Shown here piece by piece: positions 41,408 to 53,000 of a stretch of 64,000 nt of DNA. Made by a program: the position numbers and the translations under genes. Under the pieces are notes generated by a model that searched no databases, was not told the origin of the DNA, and saw only the letters and a list, made by a program, of their open reading frames with translations. The DNA comes from Chrysomallon squamiferum (lineage: Eukaryota > Mollusca > Gastropoda > Neomphalida > Peltospiridae), in the NCBI GenBank assembly GCA_012295275.1, contig CM022671.1, positions 819,501-883,500 on the forward strand, in the 5' to 3' direction. Position 1 is the first letter of the stretch; each line of letters begins with the position of its first letter.

Positions 41408-44309
41408 AAGAATAAGAATAAAATAAAAAAATAAAAATAAATAAAAAAATATATATTTCTGACGGAAAGGAAATTATTGAAAATAAAAAGGTGTTGAATG
41501 ACAGATTAGAATTCTTGACTGAAAGAGATTTTAACAAGTTCAGATCTGTTTGGTGCATTCAATGTTCAAGCCAGAGATTTAGTCTTTTCTCCTTTTGTGC
41601 AAAAATTTACATTTTCTGCTAATATTTTTGTCAGTGTATTAGACGCTAATTATGCAAGTTTTATCTTAAAATGTCATCACTTCTCTTTATTAATGAATTT
41701 GTTTTACATCATAAAACAGTTAGAATCATAATTTAGCTGAAGTAAACAATTTAAATGTTACTGATGAACTTACTTCCTGAGGAAGAACACTGAATCCTTT
41801 AGGTAGGGCTATGGCATGAACTTTTACTTCTTGTTGTACAGCCATTGCATCTAGTACACTGGATGTCATGACAACACCTTTAGTATCAGAGGCTACAGTG
41901 TTCCAGCCAAAGAGTCCAACAGGACCAGATCTGTTTTTAAATAAATAAAATGATAACCATACTTCTCTGTTGGAAGGTACTGTAATTTGTCAGAAATTAA
42001 GATCTATTAAAAGAGTTAAAAAGTATATTCTTTGTTTATAGATGTATAAATCTGTTACAGACAAAAATCACAGTAAAATATATAAAAATTTATTTTTCCC
42101 CTGTAATATTAAGAATTAAATTCAAAACAAATTTGTTTGCAGCCAGATTCAATTAGTATTTAATTTACAAAATATAATTCCACAAAAGCTTAATTTTCAC
42201 AAACTTTTACTTACTGAAAATATTTATTGGCAATATAGTGTAGTCTACACAGCTAATAATTATAAGCAAAGCATGCTGCATTGACAACTGGTATTTAAAT
42301 GATGATATGGCTAACCTTGGAAGAAGGTCGGTAGTGGTTTTAATGCTTTCATCATCTGACACTTTTAACAGAAGTCTCTTTAAACCTACAACTGTTGACT
42401 GCATGTTATAGATTGGAAACAGAAGTGACTGGGAATTGACATCGTAACGAACTGAATATTTGCTCATTGTAGAAATATTCAGTTTCTAAAGTAAAAAAAA
42501 ATTAAAATATAATAATAAAAACAAATTAACAAACAAACAAATAAAGACAAATAGAGAAAACAAAAATAATTATTTGAATTTTACCTATAATTAAAAAGTT
42601 AGATTAAGCTTATCATTTATGAGCTATTATGAAATGATAAAGACTTAAAGTAAAAATCATGGTAATTTGAATTTCAGAATGTACATAATTCAGTATGAGC
42701 CATTTAGAGATCAAAATACATTTATTTATTTCATATGGATTATTAAATATTTACATTAAAAACATGAAACATAGTCAGTCTCACTTATATGTACTGATAC
42801 AGCATATAAAAGACAAACTTTAATCAACAAATAATGCTCATGAACAAGCACATGAAAAATCACATTGCTACCTCACAATCGAAATCCTCAACCAGTTTGT
42901 TAAAGTCTTCATTGCTGAGATCTCCTACAGAGTTTGCCTTTGTCCACAGATCTCCAACATGTCTCGACTCCGAGTCCAGCTTCTGAACTGAGTCAACATC
43001 TTTAAAGCAGTCGTAATCCTTCCTGCTGTCAGACACATTTCATAAATTATACAACACTAAATACTAGTAAAATTGTATTTGTTGTCATTAAAAAAACATT
43101 ACTACTGAGAATGAGTTAGATAAAATAACGACAAAAACCATATAAAGTCATGTCAATCTTCTTCATTTTTCAAAAATTTACCACTGCAGAAAACAAGAAT
43201 TCTGTTCCATTAGAAAAAGACACAAATAAAATGATTTACTTTTTCTTGTATCTGGACAGGAGGAGAACGTTGTCTTTCAGTTCAGGCCATCCTCCCAGCT
43301 TCTGACAGTGCTCACACAGAAAATGCCCTAAAAAACAAAAAATTAAAATAAATTAATAAAACTATAATTCTGTTTTAAACAAGTATTATATCATATATGC
43401 CTTGCTTAATATTAATACTCCTGCTTTAATCCATTCGATTAGAATAAAACATTTTAAAATAATGTAATAGATTAGCACAAATATAGAGACAAGTATGTCC
43501 TAAGTATATTTACAATTTTAAATTTTGCAATATATGTTTATACACTGCTAGAGTACTTATATACAAAGAAAAATTCAGAACAATGTTCAGAACGTTCACA
43601 TCTTTTGGGTAGGACATTTAGTTAATCTGAATTAAAATGGTTAATTGGTAGATTAAAACTCAAGATTAAGCAATGAGTCTATACTAAGAACTTGGCCTTT
43701 GATGGCATCAATAAACAATAAAGAATATTTTTTGTTTTAAAATGCACTCCCAAACAAAGAAGAGAAGAAAATTAAATATATATTTACAAATGGTATAGAT
43801 TTACCTGTAGTCATATTAATATAGAGTTTCTCATTACATTTCTCCTGACTTTTAATTTTAGAAAGTTTGGGACATCTAGATATGAAACACGTGTACCCTT
43901 GTTCAAACTTCATGTAAGATGCTGCCAAGAACTTCTGAATTGACTGCGGAGTTACTACATCTTCCTCTTTGATGTTAACAGATTTTGTAAAATGTCTCTT
44001 TGGAATTAAGTAAACACCTGACTGATTGTTTTGTACATTTAGACAACTTTCAACACAGTGGCTAGAACCAGAAATATGATGTGAAGTTTTAAATATACTG
44101 TTCATACTAACACCAGGCATTTTAAAACAACTATTTTTAATTATACTTTTTGAATAATATTTATCATACGATTGAAAATATTTAGGTGATACTGGTTTTG
44201 AAGTTAATTTTCTTTCATGCAAATGAACTATGCACATTAGTAAACTGTTATGTGGATAAAGTAGATTAATGTTTCTGTTAACAATCTTGGAGTACACATT
44301 GCTGTTCAT
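38244..44309 (-). CDS. TWNK: Mitochondrial replicative DNA helicase Twinkle
   Basis: Thirteen minus-strand exons: 44309-43805, 43327-43240, 43022-42872, 42485-42316, 41930-41774, 41287-41166, 40903-40732, 40346-40212, 39997-39924, 39652-39538, 39270-39088, 38723-38595, 38435-38244. They join in phase to 730 residues from the ATG at 44309 (human Twinkle is 684). The enzyme is the hexameric 5'-3' helicase that unwinds mitochondrial DNA for polymerase gamma. Seen: a basic, Ser/Asn-rich N-terminal region; a primase-like half ([43 protein letters not shown]); a linker ([20 protein letters not shown]); and the RecA-like helicase with Walker A GPTGSGKT (residues 479-486), Walker [13 protein letters not shown] (D580), LVIHPRK and [10 protein letters not shown]. 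The start is uncertain, because a coding-like frame lies just upstream in another phase (44323-44697). Exon 3 has a CAGCAG double acceptor. Confidence 0.95.
41370..41404. repeat. AAT trinucleotide microsatellite in TWNK intron
   Basis: About 11 TAA units in TWNK intron 5, between exons 6 and 5. Confidence 0.85.
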
Positions 44310-44322
44310 TACATCACAGCCT

Positions 44323-44697
44323 TTAATGCTCAGTAAAACAGTGAAGTCTACTGCAGTCTTGTGAATGTTCTGTTGTTGAAAATAAAGCTATAACTTGTTG
44401 AGGTAAGAAATCACGTGTAGAATATTCGCTATCAGGGTATCTGGTAGATGCTGTGTGCTGTTCCAAACAAAATGGTTCTTCAGAAACAACTGTTTTTGAG
44501 ATGGCTAAATCACATCCATTTTCTAAGAGTCTGCTGGGACTTGTCAGCTTTATAAAACTAAGATGATCACTGTTGAATGGAGATGTAACTGGTAACATTC
44601 CATGACAAAGTGAACAACCAGTTTTGTATGTTTCTCCAGTGAGAACAACATTTTTCCATTTTGTGATTAAAACAACTCTCTTGTACAAAACAGACAT
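44323..44697 (-). CDS. Upstream open frame: out-of-phase TWNK N-terminus or uORF
   Basis: This 124-codon frame opens MSVLYKRVVLITKWKNVVL, a basic and hydrophobic start suited to mitochondrial import, and ends at a TAA at 44323. The TWNK frame begins at an ATG at 44309, one base out of phase. The TWNK frame is itself open upstream to a TAG at about 44379, so the two frames overlap by roughly 50 bases with no stop in either. A single-base indel anywhere in that overlap would fuse them. A stretch this long without stops is unlikely by chance in such AT-rich DNA, and the composition is not the Phe/Ile/Tyr/Lys-rich type of non-coding frames here. It may be the true N-terminus broken by an assembly error, or a real upstream frame. 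I saw no clear intron joining them. Confidence 0.45.
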   Translation of the reverse strand: MSVLYKRVVLITKWKNVVLTGETYKTGCSLCHGMLPVTSPFNSDHLSFIKLTSPSRLLENGCDLAISKTVVSEEPFCLEQHTASTRYPDSEYSTRDFLPQQVIALFSTTEHSQDCSRLHCFTEH

Positions 44698-44783
44698 AGC
44701 CCAGAAAATCTATGCTATCTTAACGGCATAATGCTAATCTGCAGATCTGAAAAAAAAGAAAAAAAAAAATAAAAAAAAAATAA

Positions 44784-44784
<1 letters not shown>

Positions 44785-44828
<44 letters not shown>
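44785..44828. repeat. AAT trinucleotide microsatellite
   Basis: About 14 AAT units, followed 40 bases later by an AAAT tetranucleotide run (about 44868-44895). Confidence 0.9.
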
Positions 44829-45558
44829 CTATAAAATGATTTCATCTTTTAGTTAGTATTACATTTATAAATAAATAAATAAATAAATAAATAAAAATAA
44901 TAATAATAATAAAATAGCCAAAACATTTATTAGATAATGATATTTATATATTTGCTTTTAAGATTCACAATGTATTTTTTGTGTAGAATTTTAATTTCAA
45001 AATTTACATATTTAACTATTAATCAATAATAAAGGCGTTTCAAAGGGCTTTAAAGAAAATATTTAAAGCATGTTTTAATTATTATTTTCATTTCTTAAAT
45101 TACTTAAATGAGCTGATCATCTGTTTCTAAGAAAATATTAATTTCTTATGTAAAAAGTAATTTTAGACGTCTTTAGTCATTAGATCACTCAGATTTAAAT
45201 GCCAAATCGACCCTAAGCAGACTACAAATGCGTGACGTTTGGTAAACAACATTTATTACTACAAATTACTATATTTGTCACTTATGACAACGAAACAGAT
45301 GAGTTCATTTGGACAAACCAATGTTATCTGATTAGTCTTTGAATTTTTCTAGCAATCGTCATGGTTGTTTTTTAAATATCAAATTATTTGCATCACATCT
45401 TCTACTTTCCCCGCCTTTGCCATTATTAATTTTCTTAACGTAAGAATACTTAAGGGGACGTAACTACGAAATAATAAACAAATTGAGGCTCTATTGGGGT
45501 TGGAAAATGTTCATCAAAATTAAAGAAAACAGAAAAAATAATATATACACAGCAGATT

Positions 45559-45559
<1 letters not shown>

Positions 45560-45606
<47 letters not shown>
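45560..45606. repeat. CA dinucleotide microsatellite
   Basis: About 23 uninterrupted CA units, followed by looser CA-rich sequence to 45660. Confidence 0.95.
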
Positions 45607-45611
<5 letters not shown>

Positions 45612-45880
45612 CACTAACCACCCAAGTACACACACAAACATATACACACAAAAAAACACAAAAAACAATTTGCTCATTTATTCACTATGCTGTGTTACTC
45701 ATATTTTTCTAAATGATAAATATTTGTTCATTTTATTTGGTTAAAAGTAAAATAATTCTATTGTAATAATCATTGAATTTAAAAATAAAACTGAGATTCA
45801 TGGAACATTTTGTGTCATACTTGAAATTAAGAAAACTTGGTTTCAAAATAATTGAGTTTAATACTATTGAAGATTTAATA

Positions 45881-45883
<3 letters not shown>

Positions 45884-45922
<39 letters not shown>
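45884..45922. repeat. TA dinucleotide microsatellite
   Basis: About 19 uninterrupted TA units. Confidence 0.95.
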
Positions 45923-45925
<3 letters not shown>

Positions 45926-47028
45926 ATTAATTTTAAAACAGAGGATACACATAAAGACAACATGTAAATGTCATTAAAAAACTCAGTCTTTCTTCTTTAT
46001 TCATTTTTTCTACCATAAGATTAGATTCAGATATTTTTAAAGTGTATTTTGCTTGATAACAAAAATTCCACTTGAATCCAGGAAATAAGCTATTGTAATG
46101 TTTCAAGAGATTTTGAAATTGAACAGATTGAGATTTTATCATTAAATAAATGATCTCAGACAACATTATCTTTTATGATAAAATATTGTTTTTCTTTTAA
46201 TGTCTTCATACTGATAATGCAACAACAAAACTAAATATTTGTTTTCTCAAGGTCCTCACATCTCACAATCTTTTTGGTGTTTTTTTCCAGTCAAAATATC
46301 TTTTTATCAAGGTTATCCATACTACACTGCTTCAACTATTAAATCTTGTTCTGATATAAAATACATTAAAATATTTCAAAATTTATTATTGTTCTTCTTC
46401 TTCTTGTTACAATTGAAAAAGACCAAAAACAAATATTTGTTTCAATTCTTTATTTGCGTATGTATCACTGAAATTAATTAAAATTAAAATTATTATTGAT
46501 ATATTTAATAATGTATATCATGTTTCACCTTGAAATAAGATATATGGATTCATATCAACTCAAACTTTAAAAACATATTTACTATTAAATAATAAAATAT
46601 GAACAATCAAAAAGCAGTATTATGATATAAAAATGAAAAAACTAATCACCACAATTTTCTTTTCAGTTTAATTCTTTATTACTATACACTGACATCTAAA
46701 GTAGCATTATAGTGATCAAACAAAGTTAACAAAATATGCTGTACACAAAGCTTGTAATTACCAATTTGGTAATTATATGTAACACTAAAATATCCTTCAC
46801 CAAACATTTTTGAATCACAATATTTTCATAATAACAAATACATTAATTAACAGATACAAATAATTTACATAATAATCAATATTATTCTGTGCACCAAAAT
46901 TTATAAACTTATGAAAATTTTATGTTTCTATAATATCACTCAAATACTACAAAAAGCACTTTCCCAACAAAATTTGGAATAAATGTGTTTTAACATTTAG
47001 TTTTTTCAGTGCAGTTAAACATTTTTGC

Positions 47029-50000
47029 CTATTGTCTTCGACTGAATCCACTGTAAATTACTTGCTGTCCATTGTCTGCTGTTGCCTTGATGACAACATT
47101 TAATGATGTCAGAGATTTGGAGACTTCAACTACAGCTGTCAGTTTACTGGTCTCGGTAGGATGAAGCAAGTCACTGTATCCATCTCTAGAACCTACAGCT
47201 ATGTTGTACTGTAAAGTAGATCTTGGATGAGAGAAGACTTTTTCCCAGCTGAGAAAAACTCTATCTTCCTGCCATTCAGCAACAACCTGTGCACCTAAAA
47301 CAACAATACAAATTACAAAAAATAAAATTAATATATATGTATCAAGAATGACATTTGTAAGTTCTTACCTGATTTTAACAATAATGAAATCTGAGCAGTA
47401 TTTAAATAAAAAATATTAAATGAATATGGTTAAAAATCATCCGTGATATTTTCAGTGTTCTCCATTTTTATGAGAAAAGGGAAATTTAAATGATATAACT
47501 TTGTGCATACTGAAGGCACTGTCCAATTATAAATTTTTCTATCTAAATATATTTTGTCAAATGTTAGACTGTTTAAGACAAGAAATCTGGTAACACTAAA
47601 TTTACCTGTTAGTTGTGGAGGTCGACTGTCAATGACAACGGAACCAAAGATGGGATCACTTTTCTTCTCTCTAGCATCCACTGCAATCACCTCTGCTGTG
47701 TAGGTCACTCCATCATGAAGGTCAAGATCCACATCAGCGTAATTACAAGTTGTATTCATCCACTGTGTGACTGGTTCTTCTCCTGATTTGATGTGATACT
47801 GAAATGTTTTTATATGACTCCAGTCACCAAACCAGGCTACACATAACTTTTTGTTGTCAAACTGCACAGGAGGATGACCTGAAGAAACCTGGTTTTGTCC
47901 TGAGACAGGGAACATAACTCTTCCATTTTGTGTCTTTGGAGACTGTAACAGTACAGTTTGAGGACCCACTGTCACAGATGAATGAAGTTCAAGTTTATTG
48001 AAACATTCTATACTGGCATAAACATCTTCATGATGGTAAGCATTCGTGATTTCTAGACTGCAGTGAGTAATATCAGTGGCCAAATTCCAGGACTGAATAT
48101 CTTGAGACATTGTATTATGTCCTGCAGAAAAAAAATAAAGTAAAATAACAACTGTTTTAATGTTAATAGTTATTACCTTAAAAGTAATGATGATATAAAA
48201 GAAGAAAGGAATCTTTTAAATCCTTGAGAGAAAACAACATCAAAGCCTTTAATAAATCTATAAACCAAATGGTAAATAAACAGGTTGTCTAGGCATTCTG
48301 TATCTTTCAGTTTTGTAATTATTTAAATTATAAATTTACTGTATTTACTAAATTCCAGACTGTTTTGTTAGTAACATCTAAAATCTTACCATGAGTATCA
48401 TTATTAGGCATTTAAAAATGATAAACCTGTTTATATAACTTACCCAAAGCACACCAGCAGGATGTCACTGCAGTCTCCTTGTCCTGTACGTTCCATGTTA
48501 CATTGGCCATGACAGACACATTGTTGTCATCTTCAGAATAGTAAACCAGAGTTACGTCTGCACCACTAATTACTGGTGGAGTGTGATCAACAGTTAAAGA
48601 GTTTGACTGGAACACAGAAACTAAACCTGCAGCATTTTCAGCTGTCACTGTAACAAAGACTGGCATGCCGTGAGGAACATCAGTTTCCACAAACTCGTGG
48701 AGATGAAGCAATGTTGGTTTAAGAGGTTGTATTTGAAACCCTCCTTTGGTTGTTCCAACACCTATTTTAACTCGAATGAGGTCAGATTCTGGATCATATA
48801 CTCTAGCAGAGACTGACAGAAGAGATGGTGTTATCTGTTCAACCGTCAAAGCTTTAGAGCCACCAGTTTGTTTTATTTCTTCACACAGAAACACAGACAC
48901 ATCTTCTTGTAATATGAAGCCAGTCATTTCTGTCTGAATCTCAATATCATGGCTTCCAGATTTTGGTAAAAGAAAGTTGTGGTGGGCTTCGATTTTTGTT
49001 GAATTTTCAGTAAGCACAAATGATTTTGGAACTACTTCATCATCAACTGAAAACAAAATGTTCATTTCAGGAAAGATTTGTTCATCCTGAAGTGGTTTGA
49101 TGATACTTATTTTCAAATAGGCATTTTCTTCTACGTCAACAGTTGCTTTCAGGCTCTTTGTTTTATTTGTTTGGTTGGATGTCAGGTCGGCATTCCAGGT
49201 AACATTCAAGCTTATGTCTGAAAAATTAGAACATACAAATCCAACAGGTGGTGTAGAATCAACTAAAATGGGAGAGGTTTTCACTGTTGTACTGCGATGT
49301 CCAGCAGAATCAACTGCTGTCACTGATGCTTCATAACGTTCACCTTGAACTAGAGAGAGATTGTGGAGAACTATTCTGTTTTTAAATCCTGCATTCACTT
49401 TGACAAGTTCTGAATGTCTGTCTGTTGTTTTATAAACTGTTACTTGATAGTTAACAACAGCTGAATGAAGATCCTGAAAACCACGCCATGAAACTCCAAG
49501 TGATGTCAGAGATGACTGTACAACGTGGTTGACGTGTTCTGCTGTATTGAAGACTACACCAGCAAGAGGAGCTTCATCATCTACGACAAAACCATCAGAA
49601 AATGTCACAGTAGACAGACCTGCTTTATTTGTGGCTTTTATTGTTGTATAATATTTGGTTCCTGCTTTAAGAAGGTTTTGAGAAACTGAATAATTTGTAG
49701 CCTTTCCAACATCCAATGGTTTTAAAATGTCAGATCCTGCAAAAAGGAAAAGCAGAAATAAAACATTTGTAGCACTGAAAATTCTTATATAATTGTTTTG
49801 CACAAAAAAACAACAACATTAATAAAACTAAAATTTATAATTGCGATTATTGGATTTCTTTTTAACCTTGTTCCAAATATGTTTTATATAACAATATGTT
49901 TGTTATATCAATAGGTTGCAAAGCCATAAAGATTGCTACTTATTTAACAACAGGAACAAGATATTTTAAAGTAATCATACCATAGGGACAAGTGCCAATT

Positions 50001-53000
50001 TGAATGATGTAAGATACAATTCCACTTTGAGGATCATTGAACACACCAACCCAGCATGACATCAGACTGCTGCTCCTGGTTATAAAATCAAAGTCTGTTT
50101 CACATTTGTCAGCAGAATCTTTCACAATTTTACCTCGTCTTATTCGTGGTGGTGTTGAGTCAACTAAAACAGGTGGAGACTGAAACTGTTTGAACTGTGT
50201 AAAAGAATACCAGACTCTGACATACACAACATATTCCTGTCCATTCGTCAGTGATGTATTTGATGGCAAACAGTAGGTGACATTCTGCTGCATTCCTGTT
50301 CTGTGCCAAACTGGATCTGATTTCAAACTTGAATAAGGGATAACCCACTTTCTGTCCTCTCAGTCCAATACTCCACTGAAATCTTCTGATGTTGTGAAGA
50401 GAATTTGCTTGAACAAGATCCCATTTAGCTGTCAAACAAGATGTGGATGAATAATAATATCTATTCTCATCTGAATTCAAATCACAGCTGATTCTTATTT
50501 CAGGAAATTTAGTAATGTTTGTTACATTTGTTATATTGATGCATGATGTAGTTACCTTTGATGAGTCACATGCTCTACCCACAATGCCACAGGTGCAGTC
50601 TCTTGTACAGTAATGGATATCACAGGAATGTCGCTGGACTTGCAAATAACCTTTGTGTGCTGTTTTATCTGATTCAGTAACTGTGACAGTTAATTTACTA
50701 AATTCTGTTATTAAACCAACTCTGTTTTCTGCTTGGATAGACAAAATGATATTTTCACCATTGTGCAACTGGTCAGAAAGCAAAACAGTTTCTGACTGAT
50801 CATCAGAATTATTGGATGGAAGAAAATATTTGATTCCTTCTGAAAGTTCAAACCCATCATAAAACCTGCTGATCATGAGATGATATCCAGCAAGTTGTGA
50901 TTCTGCATCTGAAAAACCGTACCATGTTAATTTGACAATGGCCAGTGTCTTGTTCCCATGTTGTGCTCTTTCCCATGTCATTGGAATCTTGAATCCACCA
51001 AGTTGTGGTGGTGTGGAATCTATTAACAAATCTTTGCTGTGGGCTGAGGCACACAAACCAGCTTGGTTGCAAGCTGTCACTGACAAATAATACACATCTC
51101 CATTTCTCAATCTGTTGTCTTTGTTGAATGTTAGTATCTGTGATGTCTCTGCACCTATTTCTTTTCTTTCTAATGAAACATTGCCCTCGTGGTGTGTCTT
51201 TAATGTAAGAATGTGTTTAACAACTGGACTTTCATGATCCTCAAATTTCCAAGACATGTGCAACAATGAGATGTCTGTTTGTATTGATATTTTTTCTTTC
51301 TTGTATGAATTTGGATCTAAGAAATGAGGTTGTTCCAGAACTCGAGGTGTGGAGTCATCTACAGTAAAGGCATCAGATGTTGATACTGAATATAATCCAA
51401 CATTATTTGTGGTTTGTACAGTGATGTACATTGGAATACAAACGGGTAAATGAAGATCAGATTTTAAAAAGAAATCTGTCAGTTGCACATCTTCATATGA
51501 TGTTACATTACACTGATATGGCTGATAGCCAAGACACCATTCAAACTTTTTAATGTCAGATTCTGGATCTTCAAATCCAAGCCAATGTGCAGACAGTGAA
51601 GTCCTAGAAGAAAAAATGACACAGTAATAATAAAGAGAATCTAGAAACATAAATATGTACTTGTGTTATTCATATTATTTTACTGATAGTAACAAAACTT
51701 AAAACCTTAAAAAGAAGTGTTAAATTATAAAAATTATATTTTTGAAATATAAACAAAAGTTTCTAAAAATTATCTTACACATGGCCATTGTATTTTTCAT
51801 GATGTGCTTTGTTTCCTGCATAAACGTGTCCAACCAATGGTGGACTGTTATCTGTGATCAGCCCATCAGAAGATGAGATGGTACAAAGTCCAGCTTTGTT
51901 ACAAGCTTCCACTACTGCAAAATACTTCCTTCCTGGGATCAATGGCCTGATCCATGTGAAACCTGGATGTGTAAAATACATACACTGTTACTGCCATTAC
52001 TACAACCACTACAACATCTACAGGTGTTACAATTACTACTACTGCTTCTAGTTATAGTATTAGTATTTTTATAATTCTATGTACACTATTATTGTTATGT
52101 TTGTTGTCTATTTTAATTACTGTAACATAATTACTCTGAACTAAAAATCATAAATTTAAATTAAATTGTAATGACAGGAACACATACTTCTGCGCAGACC
52201 AACAGAAACCAAAGCTTCAACATTGGCATCATGTTTCTGAAAGCCAAGTCCTACTTTGTAGTTGATAACACCTGAATGAATGTCCTTGAACCCTGACCAG
52301 CTACAGTGATAGGTTGTTGTATTCACCTGGTAGTCAACATCCTGAAACCAAACAAGACAGGACTGCAAATCATATTTTCTTTTTCCTTAATTCACCAATG
52401 TTATTAAATAATATGCTTGTGTTTAACTCAATAATTAAAATATATATAGTTACTAGAAATAATGTATGATAAATATAAAACAAATGTAATCTGATTTGTT
52501 TGAAATAAATAAAAGAAATTATAATTTTATTATATCAGATAAAATAAAAATTTGGTGATATCAGAAACACACTGTAAATATTTATCACCTTTCCGTCTTC
52601 TTGGCCATCTGTAACAACTCCAGGATCAGGTGGAGATGTATCAAAAAGAAATGGTGCTGTATGCTGTATTGTTGATAATCCTGCTTTGTTGGTCACCTGA
52701 AAATAATAATTAAAAAACAAAGAAATCAAATAGATCAGTCTTGAATTCACTTGTCTACACTGAATAAAGTGAACTGACAGGGTTTATATTTCATATAGTT
52801 ATAGTTGATCTGTAAATATTATGCTTGTGTTTAACTCAATAATTAAAACAGAAACAATTATTCTTTTGACATGTAGTGATACAAGATAAAATATTAAAAA
52901 TGATAAATTGTACATTCTGTACTGAAAATCTGAAATAATTAAAGCTCATTCTGACAAACAGATTCTTGCATGAACATAATTAGTAAATTACTTCATAGCC

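Larger units (their letters stand above)
44698..47028. other. TWNK upstream region and 3' flank of the Fn3-like gene
   Basis: Contains the TWNK leader and promoter (a GC-richer patch near 45405-45460 is a possible promoter), long AAT, AAAT, CA and TA microsatellites, and from about 46675 the 3' UTR of the next gene. A minus-strand AATAAA (TTTATT at 46675-46680) lies about 350 bases past its stop. No gene was recognised. Confidence 0.5.
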
